In this document: positions 54,739 through 64,000 of the stretch, one piece after another
Layout of the letters: the number at the start of each line of letters is the position of its first letter
Numbering within the stretch: the stretch's first letter is position 1
Origin: CAWEQW01 sp963811365
GTDB taxonomy: Bacteria > Actinomycetota > Actinomycetes > Propionibacteriales > Nocardioidaceae
NCBI GenBank assembly: GCA_963811365.1
Contig: CAWEQW010000003.1
Location: 155,428-219,427, forward strand
Reading direction: 5' to 3'
DNA: 64,000 nt
Translations under genes and position numbers: made by a program
The notes under the pieces: generated by a model
Seen by the model: the letters and a program-made list of their open reading frames with translations, nothing else
Database searches by the model: none
What the model was told of the DNA's origin: nothing

Positions 54739-57344
54739 TGTCCGACCAGCTCACCTTCCTCGGCTGGATGCGCCCGCCAGGCCACGACCTCGCCACCTCC
54801 AGTACCGTGGACGGCCGGATCACGGCAGCGGTCAGCCTGACACTGAGCGACCTGGACAAGCCCACCGACAAGCGCACCGCCCAGGTCGCCTACGACCTCA
54901 TCGGACCGGGCGACGTGACCGGTCTCGCCGCCGCGGCGGTCGTCCGCACCTATCCGTCCGCCGGTTCACGCGCGGCCGAGTTCGACAAGGCGGTGTACGC
55001 CGAGCTCGCCGCGCCGGAACTACCGTGGCGCTACACGCTGGACCGACCACGCGACAAGGCGCTGCGCCCCTGGATCGTGGTCCTCGTCGGGACCGACGAC
55101 GAGATCGAGGTCAGCGGCGAGACCGCACGTGTCCAGTCCTCGGTTCTGGACGCCCATCCGCTCGCGGCCTCCGCACGGTTCGCGCACGTCGAGCTGGACC
55201 CGTCAGGGCACACCGTGGCCCGGCTGGTCTCGACGCGTGCCCTGCTCCCGGGCCGCGCCCATGTCGCGGTGATCGTTCCCGCGTTCACCGCGCAGGGGAC
55301 GCCGTCGTGGGCCACCCCGGCGACCGGCCGGATCGAGCTCGCCGCCTACTTCTCCTGGACGTTCGAGACCAAGGCGGGTGGTGACTTCGCCACGATTGCC
55401 CGACGACTGCACCTCGAACAACCAGGACCGGACCTCGGCACGGCCGAGGTCGGGTACGGCCCGATCGCGAACGCGGCTCCGCTCCAGGTTCGCGGCGCGC
55501 TGGTCGGCCGGAACACCGTGAACGGGGGGAGCCTCCCGGGGGCCCTGACTGCCGACCTGCGCAAGTTGACGCGACCTCGCGGCAACGCCACGCATCCTGT
55601 CCTGGGACTACCCGATCTCGGTGCCTCCTGGGCCAGCGATGCGCCGCCCGCCGCTCCCGGATGGCGCGACGCACTGGTGGCCGACTATCGGGCCAGGGGA
55701 GTGGCCGGTCTGGGTGAGCGCGCCGGGATCGTCCACCAGGATCTGCTCGCCGCACAGGCCGGGAGGATTGCCGGCGCCCATGAGGAGATCGCCGACCGCC
55801 TGCGTCGACTGGCGGCCGGGCTGTTGACCTCCCGCTCGATGTGGCGGCGTCGCTTTCCGACGGATCCGGTCCGCCGGCTCGCGGTGCTTGGGCCGGCCCT
55901 GCGTGAGGTGCTCACGGCCAAGGGCCCTGTCACTGACGCGGTGGAGCACCCGGAGCGCGGCCTCGACGGCACGCTGTTCTCAGCCGCGGCGCACCGGGTC
56001 CTCCGGCCGCGTCCACCTTCGGCCGACGCCAACCCGCTCGGCTCCGATCTCGGCGACACGCTGCCGCTCGCCGCTGCCGCGCCGGTGGCCCAGCCCCGCA
56101 GCACCTCCGAGACGTTGCACACGGATGAGTTCGCCGGCGCCACCCGGCGTACCCCCCTCGACGACGTGACTGCCCGGCGCGCCCCCGACACGAGCCGGCT
56201 CCGGACCGCGACGGCGCAGTTGGCGGGCCGGCTGGACAGGCGTGACCTCGATCCCGACACGGCCGCCTTCGTGGACGCCAAGCTCTCCCACGTCGTCAGT
56301 GACATGGGGTCGCGTCGATCCGTGCCGATCCTGCCTCTGCTCGGCCTGCTCGACAGCGGTCAACGACTGAGCCGCGAACGAGCCCGCGTCCTGGCCAGCG
56401 CCCTCGATGCTCCGCCTGACGCCGACGACGTGGTCGCGGTCGCCGAACGGGTGCGCCGACGCCCCCCAGCGCCCGTGGCCACCGCCTTCGACCTGGCGGC
56501 CGCCGGGGTGGCCGTCGACATCGCCTTCGACCCCACGTCCGGACGCCCTGCGATCGCGGATCGAGCGCTGGGCGACCTGCTCGACGCCGGCCAGGCCATC
56601 GACGTCGCGCCGGACGGCCCGATCGAGATGGCCCCCGACCTCGACCTGGCCGCCTGGCAGTTCGTGCGAGACGACGAGCCTGACTGGCTGCTTCCGGGGG
56701 CAGGCGAGCTTGGGGACGACACCGTGATTGGCCTGACCACCAACCCCGCCTTCGTCGACACGTTCCTGCTCGGCCTCAACGCGCAGATCGTCGCTGAGCT
56801 GCGGTTCCGCAACTATCCGCTGGTCCCGGGCTGGACGCCCGTCCGGACCTTCTGGGACCGGGCCAACCCCAGCAGCGGCGACGCCGACGACGACATCGTC
56901 GGCATCCACTCTTGGCGGTCCCTGACGCCCCTGGGCGACGTCACCCACCAGACGCCGTCGGCGTCGAGTGCCGATCTTGTCGTGCTCTTCAACACCAGCC
57001 TGTTCCGCGAGTATCCCGGCACCGTCGTGTCGCTGGTCCCGGTCGCGCGGACCGCGACAGGCGCACCAGACTGGAGCGCTGACCCACCGCTCGACCAACG
57101 GCTGTTCCCTGCGTTCCTGGGTCGGATCTCGCCCGACCAGACCTTCTTCGGCTTCGACCTGGACCCGGCGCTCGGCAAGGAACGCTGGGTGCTCCTCGAG
57201 GAGACGGTGACCGGCCGACGCTTCCTCAACGCGGCCAGGATGCAGAGCAACGCTCGCAACGGCGCCGACCTGGCCAGCCAGACGCTCAGTCCGCCTCGCC
57301 GGGTGATGATCCGCGGCGACATCCTGTTCAAGGACCTCGTGTGA
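54738..57344 (+). CDS. Uncharacterised 868-aa protein of the large operon
   Basis: I do not recognise a named family. Residues 1-300 look like a beta-rich domain (ending near YFSWTFETKAGG); residues 300-600 are mostly helical with a possible linker around residues 440-480; the C-terminal 220 residues contain LGLNAQIVAELRFRNYPLVP and GIHSWRSLTPLGD, which look like the best-conserved part. No signal peptide, membrane helix or catalytic motif is visible. Starts at the ATG overlapping the DUF6603 stop; its stop overlaps the next GTG. Probably part of one assembly with its neighbours. Confidence 0.85.
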   Translation: MSDQLTFLGWMRPPGHDLATSSTVDGRITAAVSLTLSDLDKPTDKRTAQVAYDLIGPGDVTGLAAAAVVRTYPSAGSRAAEFDKAVYAELAAPELPWRYTLDRPRDKALRPWIVVLVGTDDEIEVSGETARVQSSVLDAHPLAASARFAHVELDPSGHTVARLVSTRALLPGRAHVAVIVPAFTAQGTPSWATPATGRIELAAYFSWTFETKAGGDFATIARRLHLEQPGPDLGTAEVGYGPIANAAPLQVRGALVGRNTVNGGSLPGALTADLRKLTRPRGNATHPVLGLPDLGASWASDAPPAAPGWRDALVADYRARGVAGLGERAGIVHQDLLAAQAGRIAGAHEEIADRLRRLAAGLLTSRSMWRRRFPTDPVRRLAVLGPALREVLTAKGPVTDAVEHPERGLDGTLFSAAAHRVLRPRPPSADANPLGSDLGDTLPLAAAAPVAQPRSTSETLHTDEFAGATRRTPLDDVTARRAPDTSRLRTATAQLAGRLDRRDLDPDTAAFVDAKLSHVVSDMGSRRSVPILPLLGLLDSGQRLSRERARVLASALDAPPDADDVVAVAERVRRRPPAPVATAFDLAAAGVAVDIAFDPTSGRPAIADRALGDLLDAGQAIDVAPDGPIEMAPDLDLAAWQFVRDDEPDWLLPGAGELGDDTVIGLTTNPAFVDTFLLGLNAQIVAELRFRNYPLVPGWTPVRTFWDRANPSSGDADDDIVGIHSWRSLTPLGDVTHQTPSASSADLVVLFNTSLFREYPGTVVSLVPVARTATGAPDWSADPPLDQRLFPAFLGRISPDQTFFGFDLDPALGKERWVLLEETVTGRRFLNAARMQSNARNGADLASQTLSPPRRVMIRGDILFKDLV

Positions 57345-60300
57345 CGGCGCCGGAGGTCGGCGTACTCCTCCCGATGCGGCTGGAGACCCGGTTCCTCGAC
57401 CGCGGCGGCACCCAAGGCTGGGCCTTGCGCGTCCGGGTGGTCCCTGACGCGGTCTCCATCAGCAACCACGACGACGTCCCGTCCACGTTCGAGCTCGACG
57501 CGGTCGAGAGCATGTGGCGCGAGGCCGGCTCGGCCAACTTGGAGTCGGCGAAGGGCCGCGCGGCCTGGAGCTCGCTGGCGCGCCTCGTCGGCCCCGAGGA
57601 GGCTGCCTATCTCGCGCGGACATTCCCGCCGGTCAGGCGACCCAACGGTGACATCACGATCCAGCGACCCGCCCAGACCCGCACCGGCATGCATGCGCCC
57701 CGGCTCGACGGGCTCACACCGACGATGGAGCTGTGGCTGGCCCGGGCGGGCGGGGGGCCGCGGCTGGCAGCGACCCTGACCCCGCTGATCTCCGACATCG
57801 ACCTGGACCTCGACGACCCCGACAGCACCAAGCAGCCCTGGTGGACCTCGTTCGCGGAGGCGGTCCGGGTCGGGCTGGCCGCGGAGCTGGACCTCGGGAC
57901 CGCCGTTCCCAACGACATCGACGCCCTCTACCTCGTGGGCATCGGGGGCGGGGACCCAGGTCCCCTCCTCACCGCACAGGCGGACAGCGGTCGACTGGGC
58001 GTGATCCCACCCGGCACGGCGACCAACACCGTGGACGGCGAGCCCGCGGTCTCCTTCGGCGGCGACGACGAGTGGCGGCAACTGGTCAAGGTGCGCGCAA
58101 CCGCCCAGCCCGGCGGCAACTCCATCCGGGTCGCACTGGCCGGTCCGGCCGGCCTGCCGGGCCTCCTCGGCGGCGACTCGAGCCATCAGCAGGTCAACGC
58201 CGACCTCGTCCGCGCTCTGTGGCCGGCGTTGTGGGGGCATGCCCTGGGCAACGTCTGGGGCGACGGATCGCGCGCCGACGACCTCGGGGTCTGGGCCGGC
58301 GAGAACCTCGTGCCGGAAGGGCCGCTGCCGGCGATGCGGATCGACACCCAGCCCTACGGGCTGCTGCCCGCGACCTCCCTCGGTCGCTGGACGGCGGACA
58401 GTGGGGATCCCGCTATCGAGGCCCAGCTGGTTCCCCTCGTCCGCGAGCTGGTCCGTGCGTGGGCCGCGGCATCGGAGCGCGCCGCGGGGATCGGGTCCAC
58501 CTCGCTGACCGAGCTGGTCCGCAACCCGACCGCCACCAGCTACGCATGGCGCTGGATGATGCCGACCGACATCGCGGCGGCCATCTCGTTCCGGTACGCC
58601 GACCCGATCGCGCGAACCGACATCAACCGCTGGTGGGACCAGCAGGCGCCCACGGCGCGAATGTCCCCCGGGGCGGCGCCCGCTCGGCGCCTGGTCGCGA
58701 CCGGCTGGGCACAGCCGGTCGAGATCGGTCTCGCCCAGCCGGCGACCCCACCCGCGGGCGTCGACCTGGTCACCAGCCTGTCGATGCTGGCCAACGCGAC
58801 CATGGCGCAGCTGATCGACGCCGGCCCCCCGAACCCCGACACCGCGGGGAGCCCACCGTGGGGTCGGAGCCTGCTGACCGAGCTGGCCCGCCACGCCCTG
58901 GTGACCAGCGCGGCGACCGTCGCTCGCAGCGTGGCCGGTCAGCCGAGGGCGCTCGTCGAACCGGTCAGCGCCGACGTGCGCACACCGTCGCAGACGGAGG
59001 TCTGGGCCGCCCGGCTCCAACCCGCCGACCTGCGCCGCAGGGGCGACTCCGCCGTCACCGTCCACAACAACGCACGCACCGCGATCGGCGCGCTGGCCGG
59101 TCATTCACCCGACGACATCGAACGCGCACTGCGCTCCCTGCTCGACACCGCTGCCGACCGCGTCGACCCCTGGGCCACAGCCATCGCTTGGCGCCGACTT
59201 CGGTCGCTGGCAGCGGCGCCCCGGACCCTTGGCGCCTACGGCTGGGTGGACTCACCCCGGCCACGAGGGGCCACGTCCAGCCACCAGTTCGTCCTCGCAC
59301 CCTCCCGCGACCAGGCCAACGTGGCAGCGATGCTGCGCGACCGCGCGGTCAACGACCCGGACGCGCCGAACTGGGCGGCCGACCTGACCTCGGCCGCCGT
59401 ACGCGCCGCGGTGCGCCTCGCGACCGAGATCCGTGAGGGCAGCCATCCCGCTGAGGCGCTGGGTCGGATGGCTGAGCGGATCGTCGTACGACCCGACGTC
59501 GTCGACCGGCTCCGCGAGGCGTTTCCGCTCACCATCGGACCGGGACTCGGGTTCTCCACGCGGCTCTCCCGCATCCGCAGGACGTGCAACGGGATCGCCG
59601 TCTTGGAGGCCGCCGAGTCCGATTCCGCCAGGCTGGCCGGTCTCGGCGTCCGTCCGCAACAGCTGACCGCCCTTGCCGAGCTTGGGACGGCCGTGGACGC
59701 ACTCACCGACCTGCACATCGCGGAGAGCGCACTCGGCGTCGTCCAGCACCGCCCGTCCCTCGTCTCGTCGTCGACCGCAGCAGCCGCAGGCGAGGGCCTT
59801 CCTCCGGCGTTCACCTTCCCCGACACCCCGCGCACCGGGGTCGCGGTCGACTCCGTCGCGGTCGTGGTCCTCCCCGACACCGCGGCACCTACAAGGCGGG
59901 CTGCCTCTCCGGCAGCGCTCGCGGACCCCGCCGTAGCGGCCTACCTCGACGACCGCGGCGGCCCCCCGAACGGGCCCCGATGGCGGTGGCAGCGACTCGA
60001 TGCCAACGGTCGCCCAGCCGGACCAGTCACCCTCGAGGACATCGGGCTTCGCCCCTGCGACACCGTCGGTCTGGCGCCGGGCAACCTGCGCGACACCATC
60101 ATCGCGGCGAGCGGAGCATCTGGTCTCGCGCCCGGAGACCCACTCGGGCCCGCCGTCGTCCGCGCGGTGGCGGCGGCGATCGCCGGGGTGCCCGCGACGG
60201 CGGCCGACGTCGGCGCCGGCCAGGAGGACTCCGACGCCACAAGGCTCGACCTCGCGACCAGGTACGCCGCGCTCCACGCCGCCGCGCTCCGGGCGGTCGC

Positions 60301-61177
60301 CGACGCGGGCACGGCGCAAGGCGCCACCGTCCGTGCCCAGCGCCGGGAGCTGGCGCGGCTCGCACGCTGGGGGATCAGCCCGATGTCTGCCGCCACCTCG
60401 GGGGGCGTCTCGCTTCAAGAGCGTCTCGTGGGCGCCATGGAGGTGCTGGACCGAAGGGTGTCAGCGCTGCCTCCGCAGCTGCCCGACGCCGCTGTCACGG
60501 AGCTCGCCGACGCGATCGCCGCCCTGGTCGGACCGGAGGCTGGCTACCCCGTCCTCGCCCGGATTCCCGCGGCGGCGTTCGCCGGAGTCCGCGCCGAACC
60601 TGCCACTGCCGGCCAGGCACCCCGGCTGGACCCGGACTGGCTCGAGGTCGTGGCCGCGGTGCGGCCGGCCCTGGCTCGGCTCGAGGCAGTTCAGCTCCAA
60701 GAGCGGCTCCGAGCCGGCGGACGGCCTCTTCGCGCGTGGACCAACCATCGCGGTGACCCGTGGCAATCGGCCGCCGCATCGGACTCGGAGCCAAGGCGGG
60801 GGAGCCGGCTCGTCGCCGTGTTCGGACCGCAGGGTGCCCTGGTGCCCCGGCCCACCTCGAGCACGCCGGGAAAGGTGGCCGCGGCCGTCATCGACCGCTT
60901 CGCCGAGACCATCCCCGACATCGAGCACAACGCCTCGGTCGCGTTCCCGCACGACCTGCCCATCGCACGAGCCCCCCAGGCCGTCCTCCTGGCGGTGCCA
61001 CCCGTCGTCGACCAGCCACTGACGACCGACGTCCTGGTCGACATCGTCGCGGAGGTCCGCGACCTCGCCCGTGCACGGATGACCGGTGCCGCGTCAGTCG
61101 GCCCCAACGGCAGCGCCCTTCATCTCGCCGCAATGCCCGCGGCGGGACGCGCCGCAGTCGACTTCGGAGGCCGTTGA
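57341..61177 (+). CDS. Uncharacterised 1278-aa protein of the large operon
   Basis: No named family recognised. The start (VGVLLPMRLETRFLDR) and the segment VPEGPLPAMRIDTQPYGLLP look like family signatures seen in large hypothetical proteins of actinobacteria and cyanobacteria. The middle is strongly helical and alanine-rich; a second beta-type region occurs around residues 820-900. No Walker, protease or nuclease motif was found by eye, and there is no export signal. The GTG overlaps the preceding stop and the next gene starts immediately after its TGA. Confidence 0.85.
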   Translation: MTAPEVGVLLPMRLETRFLDRGGTQGWALRVRVVPDAVSISNHDDVPSTFELDAVESMWREAGSANLESAKGRAAWSSLARLVGPEEAAYLARTFPPVRRPNGDITIQRPAQTRTGMHAPRLDGLTPTMELWLARAGGGPRLAATLTPLISDIDLDLDDPDSTKQPWWTSFAEAVRVGLAAELDLGTAVPNDIDALYLVGIGGGDPGPLLTAQADSGRLGVIPPGTATNTVDGEPAVSFGGDDEWRQLVKVRATAQPGGNSIRVALAGPAGLPGLLGGDSSHQQVNADLVRALWPALWGHALGNVWGDGSRADDLGVWAGENLVPEGPLPAMRIDTQPYGLLPATSLGRWTADSGDPAIEAQLVPLVRELVRAWAAASERAAGIGSTSLTELVRNPTATSYAWRWMMPTDIAAAISFRYADPIARTDINRWWDQQAPTARMSPGAAPARRLVATGWAQPVEIGLAQPATPPAGVDLVTSLSMLANATMAQLIDAGPPNPDTAGSPPWGRSLLTELARHALVTSAATVARSVAGQPRALVEPVSADVRTPSQTEVWAARLQPADLRRRGDSAVTVHNNARTAIGALAGHSPDDIERALRSLLDTAADRVDPWATAIAWRRLRSLAAAPRTLGAYGWVDSPRPRGATSSHQFVLAPSRDQANVAAMLRDRAVNDPDAPNWAADLTSAAVRAAVRLATEIREGSHPAEALGRMAERIVVRPDVVDRLREAFPLTIGPGLGFSTRLSRIRRTCNGIAVLEAAESDSARLAGLGVRPQQLTALAELGTAVDALTDLHIAESALGVVQHRPSLVSSSTAAAAGEGLPPAFTFPDTPRTGVAVDSVAVVVLPDTAAPTRRAASPAALADPAVAAYLDDRGGPPNGPRWRWQRLDANGRPAGPVTLEDIGLRPCDTVGLAPGNLRDTIIAASGASGLAPGDPLGPAVVRAVAAAIAGVPATAADVGAGQEDSDATRLDLATRYAALHAAALRAVADAGTAQGATVRAQRRELARLARWGISPMSAATSGGVSLQERLVGAMEVLDRRVSALPPQLPDAAVTELADAIAALVGPEAGYPVLARIPAAAFAGVRAEPATAGQAPRLDPDWLEVVAAVRPALARLEAVQLQERLRAGGRPLRAWTNHRGDPWQSAAASDSEPRRGSRLVAVFGPQGALVPRPTSSTPGKVAAAVIDRFAETIPDIEHNASVAFPHDLPIARAPQAVLLAVPPVVDQPLTTDVLVDIVAEVRDLARARMTGAASVGPNGSALHLAAMPAAGRAAVDFGGR

Positions 61178-62710
61178 ATGGACTACCGCTTCGACCTGCA
61201 TGCCCGGCTCGAGGCCGTGCACACGGTCAGCTCACCGCTCGCCGTACGCGCCGCACTCCGAGCCGAGATCCATGACCCGGTGTGGCTGCTCGGGCGCCAG
61301 TGGCAGCTCGGTGAGCATCAGGGCAGCGATGCCGCGTTCCCGACGCTGGTCCATCTCGACCTCACCCAGACGCCAATCACCGGCCGCACGACGAGTCCGG
61401 AGGACGACCCCCGGGTAACGCCACCGGAGGTCGTGATCGAGTCCGAGCCCGAGCAGTGGTGGACCATCGGGCGACGGGTCCGCATCGGCAGTGCCCTGCG
61501 CCCAAAGCTGTCCGCAGCCGAGCGCGCCGACGACGCCCTGAAGCTCAGCCACGCCCCACCGCCGTACGCCGAGCTCAACGGGGTTGCGCTCGACGGGCTG
61601 GCGCTCTACAAGAGACGGACGGGGCTCGGCCTCGCCAAGGCCGACTTCATCGCACTCGGCGTACCTGCCACCGAACCCCAGGACGACTGGGTGCCGTCCG
61701 ACCTGGCGTACACCTCGTCGTTCAAGGCCGGACCGGTCACCCTCACCGTCCCACGCCACGACGGCGGCACCGTCGACTGGTACTCCGTGTCCGCGACCGG
61801 GCAGGACCCGCCGGCCTCGAACCCCCCCACCGTACGTACGAGCTACCCCACCCGCGCCTCCATCCCCGGTGGACCACTGCCGCGCTGGTGGCAGATCGAG
61901 GACCATCGACTCGATCCCGGAGCCGTGCCACCGGCCCGGACGCACCTCGCCCGCCTGCTGCTGATCCGGGCCACCTCGGCGCGCAGCGACGGCTGGTTCA
62001 CCGCGCCCTTGCCCGCTCCTACCGGGACCCTCGTCCGGGTAGCCGGCATGACCGTCGCGGACTCGATGGACCTCACGTCCACCGTCTCTGCCGCGCTGGA
62101 CTGGTCGCTGTTCCACGTGAGCGGCCGACGAGCCGACGAGCTCCTGCTCTGGCCGACCGTCGCCCATCCGCTGACCGCGATGGTCGCGCTCGACGAAGTG
62201 GACGTGGGAGTCGACGAGGACGCCAACCTGGTGTGGGCGGTCGAGAAACGCGTCGATGGCAGCGAGGTGGTGGAACCCGAGCCGGCGCCGCCCGCTCCGC
62301 CCCCACAAGCAGGACAACTGGCCATCCTTCGGCGGCGCGGCTACCGCTACGTCCCCGCCGCCCACGTGCCGACTCATTGGCACCCCTACATCATCCAGGC
62401 CACCGGATCGGTCCGGCGCTACATCCAGGGGCGCCTCGCCGACCTCGACCAGCGGCCGGTGGTGCCGCGGCCAGGACCCACCAGCCCGCTGTTGATCGAC
62501 CCGCATGCGACTGCGTCGGATCCGGCCCACGCGATCCTTCCCGATGTGATCCCGCGGCTCGGCATCCGCCTCGATCGGCGGTTCGTCCTCGGACGGAGCA
62601 CGACTGGCACACCTCTCCTGTGGATCCAGCGGCGTCGCAGCCCGCTCAGCGGACCTCCTGCCTCGAGGCTTCGCTACGACATTCTGGAGGCCGTCGACGA
62701 ACTCACATGA
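61178..62710 (+). CDS. Uncharacterised 510-aa protein of the large operon
   Basis: No named family recognised. The N-terminal signature DPVWLLGRQWQLGEHQG (residues 31-47) is distinctive and, in my recollection, recurs as DPLWLLARQWQFGEFQGED in similar hypothetical proteins next to homologues of the preceding two genes. The body mixes strands and helices; a proline-rich linker lies around residues 365-378. GGAGG at 61166-61170 supports the ATG, which directly follows the preceding stop. No catalytic motif seen. Confidence 0.85.
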   Translation: MDYRFDLHARLEAVHTVSSPLAVRAALRAEIHDPVWLLGRQWQLGEHQGSDAAFPTLVHLDLTQTPITGRTTSPEDDPRVTPPEVVIESEPEQWWTIGRRVRIGSALRPKLSAAERADDALKLSHAPPPYAELNGVALDGLALYKRRTGLGLAKADFIALGVPATEPQDDWVPSDLAYTSSFKAGPVTLTVPRHDGGTVDWYSVSATGQDPPASNPPTVRTSYPTRASIPGGPLPRWWQIEDHRLDPGAVPPARTHLARLLLIRATSARSDGWFTAPLPAPTGTLVRVAGMTVADSMDLTSTVSAALDWSLFHVSGRRADELLLWPTVAHPLTAMVALDEVDVGVDEDANLVWAVEKRVDGSEVVEPEPAPPAPPPQAGQLAILRRRGYRYVPAAHVPTHWHPYIIQATGSVRRYIQGRLADLDQRPVVPRPGPTSPLLIDPHATASDPAHAILPDVIPRLGIRLDRRFVLGRSTTGTPLLWIQRRRSPLSGPPASRLRYDILEAVDELT

Positions 62711-62846
62711 CCTCTCGTCTCTGGTGACACCAGGGCCACGCGCTAGCGGCAACGAGGTGTGGACCCACGGAGCCCCACGCGGCAGGGCAGTGGCATTGCA
62801 TTGGCAAGGGCCATGCCCGGGCGCAAGATCGGTGCAGGAGACCATC

Positions 62847-64000
62847 ATGACCCACTGGTACGTGGCACTCGACGGCGACGACGACGCCAACTCGGGTCAG
62901 TCGCAGGACTCACCTCTTCGTCATGTCGGCCACGCGATCGGCGAGCTCCAGACCGGCGACACACTGTTTGTGCGTGAGGGCGTGTACGCCGAACGTCTCA
63001 CGATCAGCGGCAAGACCCGAGTGACCATCCGTTCAATGCCAGGCGAGCACGCCGTGATCGACGGCGCGATCGAGGAGTTCCGCACGCAACCCGCCAACGG
63101 GTGGGACCCGGGGACCGTCCCCGGCGAGTTCGTCAGCCGCGCAACATTTTCACCCAAGACCGACCGTGGCGCGTTCGTGCTCCCGGATCGACACGTCCGA
63201 CTCGTCACCTACAGCCGCCTGGAAGACCTCAGGGCGGAGAACGAGACCTTCGGCCCGCTCGGGCCGGCCAAGGTCCACCCGGTCCGCAGGTCGCGGACCC
63301 GGCCTTGCCGAAACGGCCCTGGGCCTACCTCGGTCCGGGGCTGCACCAAGGGAGTGACGGACTCGTGCACGTCCGTCTGCGGCGGACCCAACTCACCCAG
63401 CCCGGCGTCACCGACTACGCCGGGCCCGAAGACGCCGCCTCGCTGCCCCTGGCCATCTGGACGGCCCCCGAGCCGACCGGCCTGATCGATGGTTGCCTGA
63501 CGCTGCATCTGACACACCTGACCGTCCGCTTCGGTGGCGGTCGTACAATCCGGGTCACGAACTCGCACGAGGTGCTGCTGGACCACCTGCAGGTCTTGGC
63601 GGGACCGTACGGCCTGGAGGTGGGTGAGCACTCTGACCTCACGAGAGTCTCGCACTGCCGGTTTGACGGAGGGTTGCCGCCGTGGTCGTTCCGCAGCGAC
63701 CGCAAGGACGGCTACACCATCACCGGTGGCGCTCCCCGCGGACCCAACGGGCTCGCTGAGCAGACAACTAAGACACTCGTCTTCTGCCATCCGCTGAGCA
63801 GTCGCACTACGGTCGAGAACTGTGAGCTCGTCAACGGCCACGATGCCCAGCTCAACGGACCGGACACGGTTTTCCGGAGCAACTGGGTGGCCAACTTCAA
63901 CGACGATGGGCTCTTCGTGGGGGAGAGCGCCAAGCGAGGTTGCGGTGGACGTACACCGGGGTCCCAGCGCGCCGACCTGCGTCGCCCGGCGGATCGACGT
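62847..64000 (+). pseudogene. Right-handed parallel beta-helix protein, one frameshift, 3' end outside window
   Basis: Begins MTHWYVALDGDDDANSGQSQ and DSPLRHVGHAIGELQTGDTL, the standard opening of pectate-lyase-like beta-helix proteins, with later rungs VLLDHLQVLAGPYGLEVGEH, VENCELVNGHDAQLNG and VFRSNWVANFNDDGLFVGE. One base appears missing near 63278, after which the second frame continues to the window edge. No signal peptide. A CAGGAG site precedes the ATG, 136 bp after the previous gene, so it may be the sixth gene of the operon or an independently transcribed neighbour. Confidence 0.78.

Noticed and set aside
49057..64000. Extracellular contractile injection system or tailocin
   Set aside because: Large coupled proteins invited the idea, but no sheath, tube, baseplate, spike or AAA gene is visible in the window.

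Overview
The window comes from the chromosome of a high-GC actinobacterium. The gene order recN, steA, steB, pyrG, Nudix hydrolase, xerD, parA, scpA, scpB, rluB, aroH, tyrA, cmk, der is the conserved actinobacterial block also known from mycobacteria. Frequent GTG starts, TGA/ATG overlaps and a DUF222-HNH protein fit a Nocardioides-like member of the Propionibacteriales. That lineage is an inference; no rRNA or marker phylogeny is available here.

Region 1 (1-23,100) is core chromosome with every gene intact. It holds the 3' end of recN, a dipeptide/oligopeptide ABC transporter (two permeases, a lipoprotein, a fused two-domain ATPase), the SteA/SteB division and envelope pair, CTP synthase, a Nudix hydrolase, alanine dehydrogenase, XerD, a ParA with a small ribbon-helix-helix partner, the condensin subunits ScpA and ScpB, RluB, chorismate mutase, prephenate dehydrogenase, CMP kinase and Der. 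A PQQ-type beta-propeller lipoprotein and an HNH protein follow.

Region 2 (23,172-45,310) is a mosaic island at a tRNA-Pro(GGG) gene. A 35-bp direct repeat of the tRNA 3' end bounds about 20.6 kb. An IS256-type element sits in the tRNA terminator hairpin, and an IS481-type element sits on the distal repeat. Cargo includes alpha/beta hydrolases, an MFS exporter, NDH-2, a small catalase, a cation/proton antiporter, a DUF4331-like protein, two LuxR-type regulators, a DUF1003 protein and an arginine-deiminase-type operon (permease, arginine deiminase, ornithine carbamoyltransferase). Many cargo genes are frame-disrupted. Eight cargo transcription units share a palindromic element (gene-strand consensus CAGTCAnnTGACcGAAGC), in six cases followed 17-18 bp later by a CCTAgCGT-like -10. 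This points to one island-wide regulon, probably controlled by the LuxR proteins.

Region 3 (45,311-48,800) carries a MntA/HepT-type pair with a broken toxin, a LuxR-family fragment, and a divergent HxlR regulator and methyltransferase.

Region 4 (49,057-64,000) is a tightly coupled operon of very large proteins: a PhoD-like phosphatase (frameshifted), a 1142-aa DUF6603-like protein, uncharacterised proteins of 868, 1278 and 510 aa, then a parallel beta-helix protein running off the window. Genes two to five are intact over more than 11 kb and joined by overlapping or abutting stop/start codons, so their products probably act together. This is the best candidate for an undescribed system.
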